Shown: in pieces, positions 16,859 through 24,110 of the stretch
How the letters are laid out: every line of letters starts with the position of its first letter
How positions within the stretch are numbered: the stretch's first letter is position 1
Assembly (NCBI GenBank): GCA_025456345.1
Contig: JALOKU010000033.1
Span: 1 to 43,268, forward strand
Direction of reading: 5' to 3'
From: Vicinamibacterales bacterium
GTDB taxonomy: Bacteria; Acidobacteriota; Vicinamibacteria; Vicinamibacterales; JAKQTR01
DNA length: 43,268 bases
The notes under the pieces: generated by a model
Databases searched by the model: none
The model's input: only the letters and a program-made list of their open reading frames with translations
What the model was told of the DNA's origin: nothing
Made by a program: the position numbers and the translations under genes

Positions 16859-18619
16859 CTACCCGCCGGCCTCGCCGCGGAGTCCGTCCGCAGGCGCGGG
16901 GATCTGCGCCAGCGACACCACGAACGTGGTGCCCGAGCCCACCTCGCTCGTCGCGGAGATCGTCCCGCCCGACTGGTCCACGATCTTCTTGGTAATCGCG
17001 AGGCCCAGGCCCAGGCCCTGGCGCTTGGTCGTGTTGAAGTCGTCGAACATCGTCTCGATGCGCCCGGCCGGGATGCCGCAGCCGGTGTCTGCCACGCGCA
17101 GCATCGCGCGCCCGTCAGCGGCTGCCGTGCCGATGGTGACGCGCCCGGTGGGCGCGGTGGCCTCGATGGCGTTCATGACGAGATTGCGGCAGACGCGGCT
17201 GAGCGCGAACACGTCGCCCTCGACGTAGAGCGCGCCCGGCTCGGGTTCCATCACGATGGTCAGGCCCGCGGCCTCGGCGTTGGCGCGCATCGACTCGGCC
17301 ACGTCGCCCGCCAGCCTGTTGAGGTCGAGCGGGAAGTGTTCCATCGGCATGGGCCGCGCGATGTTCCTGAGATCCTCGAACACGCGCTTGATCTGGGCGA
17401 ACTCGCGGTCGATGGTGCGCCTGAACAGCTCCCGGTACTCCGCGTCGTCGTGCATCTTGACGATGAGCCGGCAGTTGTTCTGGACGTTCTTGAACGGGTG
17501 CGACAGGTCGTGGACAAGGCCGGCGGCCACGCGGCCGAACATCGCGTGGCGCTCCTGCTTCCGCACGTCTTCCTGGAGCTCGCCGAGGCGGCCGGCCATC
17601 GTGTTGAACGCGTCGCCCAGGCGGCCCAGTTCCGACTTCGACCTGATGCGGACACGCTCGTCGAGGCGGCCGTCGGCGATCGCCTCGGTGCCGCGGATGA
17701 GCTCGCGGATCGGCTGGATGAGCGAACGGCCCCAGACCAGGCCCGCGAGCAGCATCACGAGCAGCGCCAGGCTGATGGCGGCGATCAGATCGCGCTCGTG
17801 ACGGCGCGCCGTGGCGAACGCCTCGCGGGTCGGCTGTTCCACCAGCACCATCCAGTCGAGATCCGGCACGCGGACGCCCACCACCAGCATCGGTTCGCCG
17901 CTCCTGCCGGGACGTTCGAGCACCTGCGGCGCTCCGGGCGCGGCCGATCGCAGCGCAGCCACCACGGGGTCTGACGCCAGGCTCTCGCCGCGGGCCACCC
18001 TCGGCCGCTCCTCGGGGTTCCCGTGGGCCAGCAGGCCGCCGCGCGGGCTGATCACCATGGCGTATCCGGATGCGCCCACGCGGATGCGATCGGTCAGCCG
18101 CCAGAGCTCCTCGATGCTGAACTCGCCGACGAGCCACCCGGCGCCCCGTCCGGCGCGGCCGATGGGCGCGGCGACGATCGCGGTTGGCAGCAGGTCGTTG
18201 TCGACGAACACCGGCGACATGCGCACGCCGTACAGCTCCGTGGCGTCCTCGCCGGGAACCGCCACGGCCGGCGCGCCGATGCGGCTTGTCGCCACCGGCC
18301 TTCCGCCCGCGTCAAACGCCGTCAGCTCGCGGAATTCAGGGAAGCGCAGCACGTAGTTCTTGAAAATCCGGTCCTGCTGATCGGGGCTCAGGCCGGCGGA
18401 ATCGAGGTCGGCGGCCAGCGAGTGGAGGATCTGCAGGTTGGTCGAGATGTACCGGCGGATCTGCTCGCCGACCTGGCGTGCGACGTTCAGGTTGCCGTCG
18501 GTCACGGTGCGACGGGTTCCCTCGCGCAGCGAATACACCGACACTGCACCGTAGGTCAGCAGCGGCACGACGGCCGCCGTGGCCAGCATCGCCGCGAAAC
18601 GGACGCGCAGGGTCCTCAC
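16859..18619 (-). CDS. Membrane sensor histidine kinase (Cache-HAMP-HisKA-HATPase)
   Basis: This 586-residue kinase should sense a periplasmic signal and phosphorylate a response regulator, likely the one encoded at 22041-23438. Two membrane segments (about 8-28 and 278-296) flank an extracytoplasmic domain of about 250 residues with Cache-like strands. A HAMP segment follows (RSLIQPIRELIRGTEAI). The histidine is in LVHDLSHPF (about 369), and the ATP site has NLVMNAIEA, DTGCGIP and GLGLGLAITKKIV. The start is a GTG at 18619 that overlaps the stop of the binding-protein gene as GTGA, so the kinase and the lipoprotein are translationally coupled. No receiver domain is fused. The coupling suggests that the binding protein presents the ligand to this kinase. 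Confidence 0.92.
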   Translation of the reverse strand: MRTLRVRFAAMLATAAVVPLLTYGAVSVYSLREGTRRTVTDGNLNVARQVGEQIRRYISTNLQILHSLAADLDSAGLSPDQQDRIFKNYVLRFPEFRELTAFDAGGRPVATSRIGAPAVAVPGEDATELYGVRMSPVFVDNDLLPTAIVAAPIGRAGRGAGWLVGEFSIEELWRLTDRIRVGASGYAMVISPRGGLLAHGNPEERPRVARGESLASDPVVAALRSAAPGAPQVLERPGRSGEPMLVVGVRVPDLDWMVLVEQPTREAFATARRHERDLIAAISLALLVMLLAGLVWGRSLIQPIRELIRGTEAIADGRLDERVRIRSKSELGRLGDAFNTMAGRLGELQEDVRKQERHAMFGRVAAGLVHDLSHPFKNVQNNCRLIVKMHDDAEYRELFRRTIDREFAQIKRVFEDLRNIARPMPMEHFPLDLNRLAGDVAESMRANAEAAGLTIVMEPEPGALYVEGDVFALSRVCRNLVMNAIEATAPTGRVTIGTAAADGRAMLRVADTGCGIPAGRIETMFDDFNTTKRQGLGLGLAITKKIVDQSGGTISATSEVGSGTTFVVSLAQIPAPADGLRGEAGG

Positions 18620-20256
18620 CGCGCCGCGCTCCCGGGCTGGCGGAGCTGCCAGCGGTTGAGCACGTAGACGGCGTCGCGCCCGGCGCCCTCCGCCGGCACG
18701 ACGTAGCGGCGGCTGACGGCCTGCACCGTCTGGTTCCAGGCGAGGAAGACCGCCGGCGGATCGTCGCGCACCGCCACCTCGAACCGCCGGATGGCCTCGC
18801 GGAACTCCCGCTCGCTGGCGGCCTCGAGCGCCGAGTCGAGCGCCTCGTCGACGCGGGCATTGCGATAGCCCCAGAAGTTCCAGCGTTTCGTCTCGCCCGC
18901 CGAGTGCCAGAAGCGGTGGAAGATCGTCGCGTAGGGCCCGCCGAGGATGGAGATCATCGCCGCGTCGAACTGCCCCGAGAGAATGCGCCGGTTGAACGCG
19001 TCGAGCGGCAGCAACTCCAGCCGCATGCGCACGTTGATCTCGCTCAGTTGCTGCTGCACGAGCAGCGCCATGCGCTCGAGGATCGAAAAATTCGCGGGGA
19101 CAAGACAGGTGAACTCGACGGGCCCCCGGCGCGCGGCGCGCAGAAGGGCGCTGGCTTCCGCCGGGTCGAAGGCGGCCGCCGGCGCGCGCGGATCGCGGGC
19201 CCAGTAGTTCGGCCACACCGGGCCGTCGGCCGCGACGCCGCGGCCCCTGAGGGCCTGCTGAACGATGGCCGCCCGGTTGACGGCCATGTCGAACGCGCGC
19301 CGGACTTCCGGGCTGGCGAAAGGCGGCCGCGCGGAGTTGAGCATCAGCGCATAGGCGTAGAAGCCGAGGAACGACCGGACCTCGACCGCGGCGCGATCGC
19401 TGAGGAACTCGGCCGACTCGGGACCGACTTCCCAGAGGAAGTCGACCTGGCCCCGCATCATGCCCGCCCACGCCGTTCGCAGCGTGTCGAACGGCCTGAC
19501 GACGACGCGATCGATGGCGAGAGGTCCGGCGTGATAGTGGCGGTTCGCCTCGAGCCGCACTTCCTCGTCCGACGACGAGGTGATGGCAAAGGCGCCTGTT
19601 CCCACCGTGGACGCCCCGTCCGCGGACGAGCGGCTGATGGCGCGATCGAGATCATCCAGCAGGTACGAACACCGGCGCGTCAGCGTGAACACCGCCTCGC
19701 GGTCGCTTGCCGCAACGATCGACGCGACGTTCGGCAGGCAGACCCTCAGGTTCCGGCTGTTGGGATCGGCGATGACCTCGTCGAACGTGCGCTTGACGTC
19801 GTGCGCCGTCAGAGGCGTGCCGTCCTGGAACTTCACGCCCGGGCGGACAAACAGCCGCCAGGTGAGGCCGTCACCGGAAACCGACCAGCCCTCGAGCAGG
19901 CGCGGCTGCGTGCGCCCTTCGGCGTCGCTGGTCGTGAGGCGCTCAAACGCCAGGTTGTTGGCGACAACGGGCGCGCCATGGTTGGGATCGATCTGGCGGC
20001 TCTGAGGGACGCCGATCGTCAGCGTGATGGGTTCGCGCGGGGCCGCCGCCGGCGCGGGACCCGAGGATGGGCCCGTACAGCCGAAGGCAGACAGCGTCCC
20101 GGCGAGAACCAGGCGCGGCGTGAGCCGGCGCGGCCACGGCCGTGTGGCCGCGCGGGCTCTCGCCCGCCCGGGGAGGAGGCTGTCTCCCTGTTCCCGGTGT
20201 GGCTGGCCGACTCCTACTTCGTGCTCTCCAGAGCCACGGTGATCATCCACGGGCAC
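18616..20256 (-). CDS. Family 5 extracellular solute (peptide)-binding lipoprotein
   Basis: This protein belongs to the DppA/OppA family (SBP_bac_5), which binds peptides or related solutes outside the membrane. Family features are LLEGWSVSGDGLTWRL, VKFQDGTPLTAHDV, the VGTGAF segment and FASPEVRRAFDMAVNR. A lipobox (LSAFGC, Cys at about residue 60 of the longest frame) points to a membrane-anchored lipoprotein. The start is unclear. The only GTG codons in frame, at 20256 and 20250, lie inside the upstream peptide gene; otherwise only a CTG at 20112 is available. No ABC permease or ATPase gene is nearby. Its stop overlaps the kinase start. With the peptide gene and radical SAM gene upstream, it is a candidate receptor for the modified peptide. 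Confidence 0.85.
   Translation of the reverse strand: MPVDDHRGSGEHEVGVGQPHREQGDSLLPGRARARAATRPWPRRLTPRLVLAGTLSAFGCTGPSSGPAPAAAPREPITLTIGVPQSRQIDPNHGAPVVANNLAFERLTTSDAEGRTQPRLLEGWSVSGDGLTWRLFVRPGVKFQDGTPLTAHDVKRTFDEVIADPNSRNLRVCLPNVASIVAASDREAVFTLTRRCSYLLDDLDRAISRSSADGASTVGTGAFAITSSSDEEVRLEANRHYHAGPLAIDRVVVRPFDTLRTAWAGMMRGQVDFLWEVGPESAEFLSDRAAVEVRSFLGFYAYALMLNSARPPFASPEVRRAFDMAVNRAAIVQQALRGRGVAADGPVWPNYWARDPRAPAAAFDPAEASALLRAARRGPVEFTCLVPANFSILERMALLVQQQLSEINVRMRLELLPLDAFNRRILSGQFDAAMISILGGPYATIFHRFWHSAGETKRWNFWGYRNARVDEALDSALEAASEREFREAIRRFEVAVRDDPPAVFLAWNQTVQAVSRRYVVPAEGAGRDAVYVLNRWQLRQPGSAAR
20130..20167 (-). promoter_or_regulatory. Two adjacent GC hairpins between peptide gene and binding-protein gene
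   Basis: Read on the minus strand, the first hairpin is GCGGGC-GAGA-GCCCGC (20167-20152). Directly after it comes GCGGCCAC-ACGGCC-GTGGCCGC (20151-20130). Both stems are perfect. They lie 47 nt after the stop of the small peptide gene. They could stabilise the peptide mRNA, or reduce read-through into the downstream sensor genes. Confidence 0.6.
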
Positions 20257-20306
20257 ATATCCCGCACCGGAGGCCGCTCTGCTCTTCTAACAACCTTGAT
20301 CTTCAT
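20214..20306 (-). CDS. Small peptide, candidate precursor for the radical SAM enzyme
   Basis: A 30-codon frame starts at an ATG at 20306 that overlaps the radical SAM stop (ATGA) and ends at TAG (20214-20216). A strong ribosome binding site (GAGGAGGGG) lies five bases before the ATG, far better than most in this window. The product begins MKIKVVRR, has an RPPVRD segment in the middle, then one cysteine (residue 18) and one tryptophan (residue 20) in DMCPWM, and ends in ESTK. The basic first half would be the leader and the second half the core. Its position directly after a SPASM radical SAM gene is that of precursor peptides such as those of ranthipeptide, cyclophane or PqqA-like systems. 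It does not match a precursor family I recognise, so the modification is unknown. Confidence 0.72.
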   Translation of the reverse strand: MKIKVVRRAERPPVRDMCPWMITVALESTK

Positions 20307-21757
20307 TGTACCCCTCCTCGTTGTTCGCCGGCGGCTTCCTCCGCCAGTGACGTGAGCGCCGCTTCAAAGCTCCGCCTGTGACATGAGGGCGCATCCATGT
20401 CGCCAAGTTCGGCGTGGGCGGCCACCGCGCAGCCCCCGCCGCACACCGGAATGAACGGGCAATCCCCGCAGTGGCGCCAGGGCGCGAGGCGATCGACCCG
20501 CTGCGCCGTTGCCGCGTGGCCGGGCTCGCGCCGGCCGTCGATATGCCCCACTGGAAACGCGAACTGGCCGGTGAAGCCGGGGCACGCGTAGAGCGCGCCG
20601 TCCGGACCGATGGTGTGCGAGTGGCGGCGGTAGAGCTCGCACGGGCCCATGTGCACGCCGTCGGGCGTCGGGAACCCCCGCCGCAGGGTCTCCTCGCGCA
20701 GCTGCGAGAGCTCGTCATCGACCAGGTTGCAGCTGTCGCAAGGGGAGCCGGTCGCCGCAGCGGGCGCGCGGCCCGTCGAGGCCCCGGCGGCGGACATACA
20801 GCTTCCTCCCTGCGGCGGCCCGTCGGGCCCGATCACCCTGAGGGGAATGACGCCGCTCGGGCGGTCCTCGGCCGCGGGCCTGATGACGGGCTTGAACGCC
20901 ACCTTGACGATGCGCCCGGCGAAATCCTGCGCCTTGAGGAAGTCGAGCAGCGCCGGGTACCGCCCGGCCGTCTCCACGTCGAAGTTGCCGCCGATCGTGA
21001 CGGGCACAAGCGGCGCCACGCGCCGGATGTTCTCGATGATCCGGTCGAAGGTGCCCTGGCCGCCCCGCAGCGGGCGCATGCGGTCGTGCGTGTCGCGGTC
21101 GCCGTCCAGCGTGACCTTCACGCCCGTCAGCCCGAGCGGCACCATGCACTCCACGATCTCGGGCGTGAGCAGCAGGCCGTTGGTGATGATGCTGACAGAC
21201 TGCGCGACGCCGCGCGACGCGGCGTGCTTCGAGGACCGGCCCGCGATTTCGAACATCGCCGGCACGTTCAGGAGCGGCTCGCCTCCGAAGAACGTGAGCA
21301 CCAGCCGCTGCGGCTGCACTTCTTCGACCTGCTTCGCGATCCAGGCCGCCACCTGCGCAGCGGTGTCGATCGACATCCGCTCGGCCGGCCGCCCGGATTC
21401 TCCGTGCTCGCCCTGGTAGCAGTAGTCGCAGGCGAAATTGCACTGCAGCGTGGTGAGAATCGTGATGCGCAGCTGCGACGCGTCTTCGCGAAACTCGGCG
21501 AAATGCGATTCGAGGGCCGCGCGCTCGGACGAACGCTGGCGGACGAGGAACCCGTTCTCCTCCAGCGTCGCCAGCGACTCTCGCTCTCCTTCCGGAACGG
21601 TGTGATCCTGTGCCGAGCCGGAGTCCAGCCTGTCGAGCAGCGCCACCACGTCGTCCGACACCACGGCCTGCGCGTCGGTGAGTGTGTTCATCAGGAACAC
21701 ATCGCCGCTCGCAAGTGGCACCCGGACGTTGAAGGCGGAGGGTCTCATCGAGGTCAT
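20303..21757 (-). CDS. Radical SAM/SPASM peptide-modifying enzyme
   Basis: This 484-residue protein is a radical SAM enzyme with a C-terminal SPASM domain. Residues 1-95 form a precursor-binding-like N-terminal region (VRVPLASGDVFLMNTL). The radical SAM cluster is C106-x3-C110-x2-C113 in TLQCNFACDYCY, followed by FFGGEPLLN and TNGLLL. The SPASM cysteines are in MGPCELYRR, LYACPGF, HCGDCPFIPVCGGGC and APSCHRR, enough for two auxiliary Fe-S clusters. Enzymes of this architecture install thioether, C-C or other bonds in small ribosomal peptides. The stop codon overlaps the start of the small peptide gene, which makes the peptide the natural substrate. The alternative role as a sulfatase maturase is unlikely, since no sulfatase is near. 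Confidence 0.9.
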   Translation of the reverse strand: MTSMRPSAFNVRVPLASGDVFLMNTLTDAQAVVSDDVVALLDRLDSGSAQDHTVPEGERESLATLEENGFLVRQRSSERAALESHFAEFREDASQLRITILTTLQCNFACDYCYQGEHGESGRPAERMSIDTAAQVAAWIAKQVEEVQPQRLVLTFFGGEPLLNVPAMFEIAGRSSKHAASRGVAQSVSIITNGLLLTPEIVECMVPLGLTGVKVTLDGDRDTHDRMRPLRGGQGTFDRIIENIRRVAPLVPVTIGGNFDVETAGRYPALLDFLKAQDFAGRIVKVAFKPVIRPAAEDRPSGVIPLRVIGPDGPPQGGSCMSAAGASTGRAPAAATGSPCDSCNLVDDELSQLREETLRRGFPTPDGVHMGPCELYRRHSHTIGPDGALYACPGFTGQFAFPVGHIDGRREPGHAATAQRVDRLAPWRHCGDCPFIPVCGGGCAVAAHAELGDMDAPSCHRRSFEAALTSLAEEAAGEQRGGVQ

Positions 21758-21972
21758 GGCTCCGGTATCCGAACAGCAAGGAGCGTTCCGGGTGCGGCCG
21801 GTGCCACCTGAGGGCGGCTCACGGCGCCAGGGAGGGCGGGTGCCGGCTCACGCCGGGCGCGGTCTAGTCCTTGTCAGACAGCGAGATGGAGCCGGTCGCC
21901 CGGGGTCGAGCGCGGCCGCGCCGTAGCGCCGCCACGCCACGGGGCGGGGGTGTCCTGGAAGGAGACAGATGT

Positions 21973-22015
21973 CAGAAACTGCCACGTCAGAACAAGGCAC
22001 ACGTTGCAGTTTCTG
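21973..22015. repeat. Inverted repeat before the radical SAM gene
   Basis: CAGAAACTGCCACGT (21973-21987) and ACGTTGCAGTTTCTG (22001-22015) pair at 14 of 15 positions around a 13-nt loop. The element lies 25 bp after the response regulator stop and 215 bp before the radical SAM start. It may be a terminator or a regulator-binding dyad. The rest of the 283-bp spacer (21758-22040) shows no gene. A similar pair of half-sites occurs at 7662-7709. Confidence 0.6.
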
Positions 22016-22040
22016 CCACGTGGCCGATCCCGACCGGAGA

Positions 22041-23438
22041 TCAGGCGGGACCCGCGCCCTTCAGCTTCCGGGCAATCTCGCGGATGTCGAGGCGGTCCAT
22101 CTTGAACTTGAGCGTGCTCAGCGGCATGCCCAGGCTGCGGGCCGTGGCGGTGACGTTCCAGTGCGCCTGCTCGAGGGCCTTCAGAATGAAATTCCGCTCG
22201 AACATCTCGCACGCGCGGTCGAAGAGGCCCTCGGAGGCCTCATCCGGCCTGGTCAGCCGCGCCAGGTGGTACTCGTAGGGGAGGTCCTCGTCGCGGATCC
22301 AATCACCGTCGCTCACGGCGACGAGGCGCTCCACCAGGTTCTCCAGTTCACGGACGTTGCCCGGCCACGGGTAGACGCCGAGTACCTCCATCGCCGATGG
22401 CTCGACACCCAGGACCTGCTTTCTGAACTTCGCGTTGTACCGGCCGAGGAAGAACGGCACCAGGGCCACGAGGTCTTCAGGCCGATCACGCAGCGGCGGC
22501 ACTCTCATCGGAATGACGTTGATGCGGTAGAAGAGGTCCTCGCGGAACCGCCCCTCGCGGACCGCCTTGTCAAGGTCCACGTTGGTGGCCGCGATGATTC
22601 GCAGGTTTACCCGGATGGGATGGCCGCCGCCAACCCTCTCGATCTCCGATTCCTGGATGGCGCGGAGCAGCTTGGCCTGCACGTCCGGCTTCAGCTCGCC
22701 GATCTCGTCGAGGAAGAGCGTGCCGCCGTCGGCGAGCTCGAACTTGCCGAGCTGCTGGCGCACGGCCCCGGTGAACGACCCCTTCTCGTGCCCGAACAGC
22801 GCCGATTCCACCAGGTCGGCCGGGATGGCGGCGAGGTTCACCGGCATGAACGGGGCGTCGGCGCGGCCGGACTCGCGGTGGATCATTCGTGCGAGGAGTT
22901 CCTTGCCGGTCCCGCTCTCGCCGAGGATGAGCACGGTGGCGTCCAGCCCCGCCACCCTGCGCACGAGGTCGAGGACCTCTCGCACGCTCCGGCTGGGGCC
23001 TGTCACGAAGGGCCGCTCGCGCTCGTCGGCCACCTGGGCGCTCAGCGACATCACCTTGCGGTGCAGGTCGGTGCGGTCCGAGGCGTTGCCGACGAGCGAC
23101 AGCACGGCGTCGTACTCGAAGTCCTTGGTGATGTAGTGGTACGCGCCGAGCTTCATCGCGCGGACGGCGGTCTCGACCTCGTTGATGGCCGAGATCATGA
23201 TGACCTCGACGAGGCGCTGCGACTCCTTGATCTGCTTCAGCACCTCGAAGCCGCCGATGCCCGGCATCCGGACGTCGAGCAGCACGACGTCCACGTTGTC
23301 GCGGTCGAGAATCGCCAGCCCGCTCTCGCCGGACGACGCGCGCAGCACCCGGTAGTCGCGGCGCAGGATCGCCGTCAGGGTGTCGCGCATGCCCTCGTCG
23401 TCGTCGACGATGAGGACGGTTTTGGAGCCTGGGGCCAA
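22041..23438 (-). CDS. NtrC-family sigma-54-dependent response regulator
   Basis: This 465-residue protein has a receiver domain (VLIVDDDEGM; phosphoacceptor Asp in VVLLDVRMPG, about 56), a sigma-54-interacting AAA+ domain (Walker A GESGTGKE, GSFTGA loop, Walker B LFLDEIGEL) and a C-terminal Fis-type helix-turn-helix (WNVTATARSLGMPLSTLKFK). It should activate sigma-54 promoters when phosphorylated. The TTG at 23438 is the best start: the receiver domain begins right after it, GGAAAGG lies upstream, and a promoter fits at 23479-23508. It is the first gene of the minus-strand cluster with the radical SAM, peptide, binding-protein and kinase genes, so the kinase is its likely partner. The GSFTGA variant of GAFTGA occurs in working family members. 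Confidence 0.93.
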   Translation of the reverse strand: MAPGSKTVLIVDDDEGMRDTLTAILRRDYRVLRASSGESGLAILDRDNVDVVLLDVRMPGIGGFEVLKQIKESQRLVEVIMISAINEVETAVRAMKLGAYHYITKDFEYDAVLSLVGNASDRTDLHRKVMSLSAQVADERERPFVTGPSRSVREVLDLVRRVAGLDATVLILGESGTGKELLARMIHRESGRADAPFMPVNLAAIPADLVESALFGHEKGSFTGAVRQQLGKFELADGGTLFLDEIGELKPDVQAKLLRAIQESEIERVGGGHPIRVNLRIIAATNVDLDKAVREGRFREDLFYRINVIPMRVPPLRDRPEDLVALVPFFLGRYNAKFRKQVLGVEPSAMEVLGVYPWPGNVRELENLVERLVAVSDGDWIRDEDLPYEYHLARLTRPDEASEGLFDRACEMFERNFILKALEQAHWNVTATARSLGMPLSTLKFKMDRLDIREIARKLKGAGPA

Positions 23439-23478
23439 CGGTCCCGACCTTTCCGGCGCGCGTTTCGAATCCCGGCTG

Positions 23479-23508
23479 ATTGTAGGCGCCGCGCGCCCCC
23501 CGGGGCAA
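23479..23508 (-). promoter_or_regulatory. Sigma-70-type promoter of the response regulator
   Basis: On the minus strand TTGCCC (23508-23503) and TACAAT (23484-23479) are separated by 18 bp. This places the start of transcription about 30 nt before the TTG start codon. Confidence 0.6.
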
Positions 23509-23544
23509 GGCCGCGCGAAGGGGCGGACGGGGCCCCTCAGGCTG

Positions 23545-23574
23545 TTGACAGTGTCGCGATGCTGCCGGTAACGT
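23545..23574 (+). promoter_or_regulatory. Promoter of the TPR-lpdA unit
   Basis: A perfect -35 TTGACA (23545-23550) is followed after 18 bp by a weak -10 TAACGT (23569-23574), 11 bp before the TPR start codon. It is divergent from the response regulator promoter. Confidence 0.45.
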
Positions 23575-23585
23575 GAGGCTTGCGC

Positions 23586-24086
23586 ATGGACGGCGAACAC
23601 TCCCCCCGCAAAGCGCTGCTCGACAGGGCCCTGCGGCTCTTCCAGCAGGCCTACGAGCACCAGATGAGCGGCGAACTCGACGACGCGGCGGCGCTCTACC
23701 GCGCGTCGATCGGCCTGTTCCCGACGGCCGAGGCCCACACCTTCCTGGCGTGGACCTACTCGTACAAGGGCCGCTTCAACGACGCCATCGAGGAGTGCCA
23801 GAAGGCCATCGAAGTCGACCCGGAGTTCGGCAACCCCTACAACGACATCGGCGCGTACCTGATCGAGCAGGGCAAGCACGACGAGGCGATCCCGTGGCTG
23901 GAGCGGGCGCTCGGTGCCAGCCGCTACGAGAGCTACCACTTCCCGTGGTTCAACCTCGGCCGCGCCTACGCCGCCATGGACTGCTACACCCGGGCGCTGG
24001 AGTGCTTCCGCGAGTCGCTCGCGATCGCGCCCGAGTACGCGCCGGCGGGCGAGGCGATGCGGTCGGCGCGCCTGAAGATCCACTGA
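23586..24086 (+). CDS. TPR repeat protein
   Basis: This 166-residue soluble protein consists almost entirely of tetratricopeptide repeats, with consensus stretches such as GELDDAAALYRASIGLFP, GRFNDAIEECQKAIEVDP and YTRALECFRESLAIAP. It has no signal peptide or membrane segment and probably acts as a protein-binding adaptor; the partner is not known. The ATG at 23586 has GAGG at a good distance, while a TTG six bases upstream does not. It is 24 bp ahead of lpdA, so the two are likely co-transcribed. Confidence 0.88.
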   Translation: MDGEHSPRKALLDRALRLFQQAYEHQMSGELDDAAALYRASIGLFPTAEAHTFLAWTYSYKGRFNDAIEECQKAIEVDPEFGNPYNDIGAYLIEQGKHDEAIPWLERALGASRYESYHFPWFNLGRAYAAMDCYTRALECFRESLAIAPEYAPAGEAMRSARLKIH

Positions 24087-24110
24087 CGGCTATCACCAGG
24101 AGAACCACCC

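Noticed and set aside
18620..19471. N-terminal extension of the histidine kinase frame
   Set aside because: The extra residues are Arg/Gly-rich shadow of the binding-protein gene. The GTG at 18619 gives a membrane segment and a stop-start overlap.
20303..21757. Anaerobic sulfatase-maturing enzyme
   Set aside because: No sulfatase gene is near, and the tight overlap with a small peptide gene favours peptide modification.
21973..22015. Sigma-54 promoter for the radical SAM gene
   Set aside because: The GG and GC elements are 8 bp apart instead of the strict 10 bp, so I keep it only as an unexplained motif.
23461..23490. tRNA T-loop-like TTCGAATCC
   Set aside because: The flanking bases do not form a T stem, and no acceptor or anticodon arm can be built around it.
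23439..24083. N-terminal extension of the response regulator frame
   Set aside because: It is antisense to the TPR gene and shows no conserved domain, while the receiver domain begins right after the TTG at 23438.
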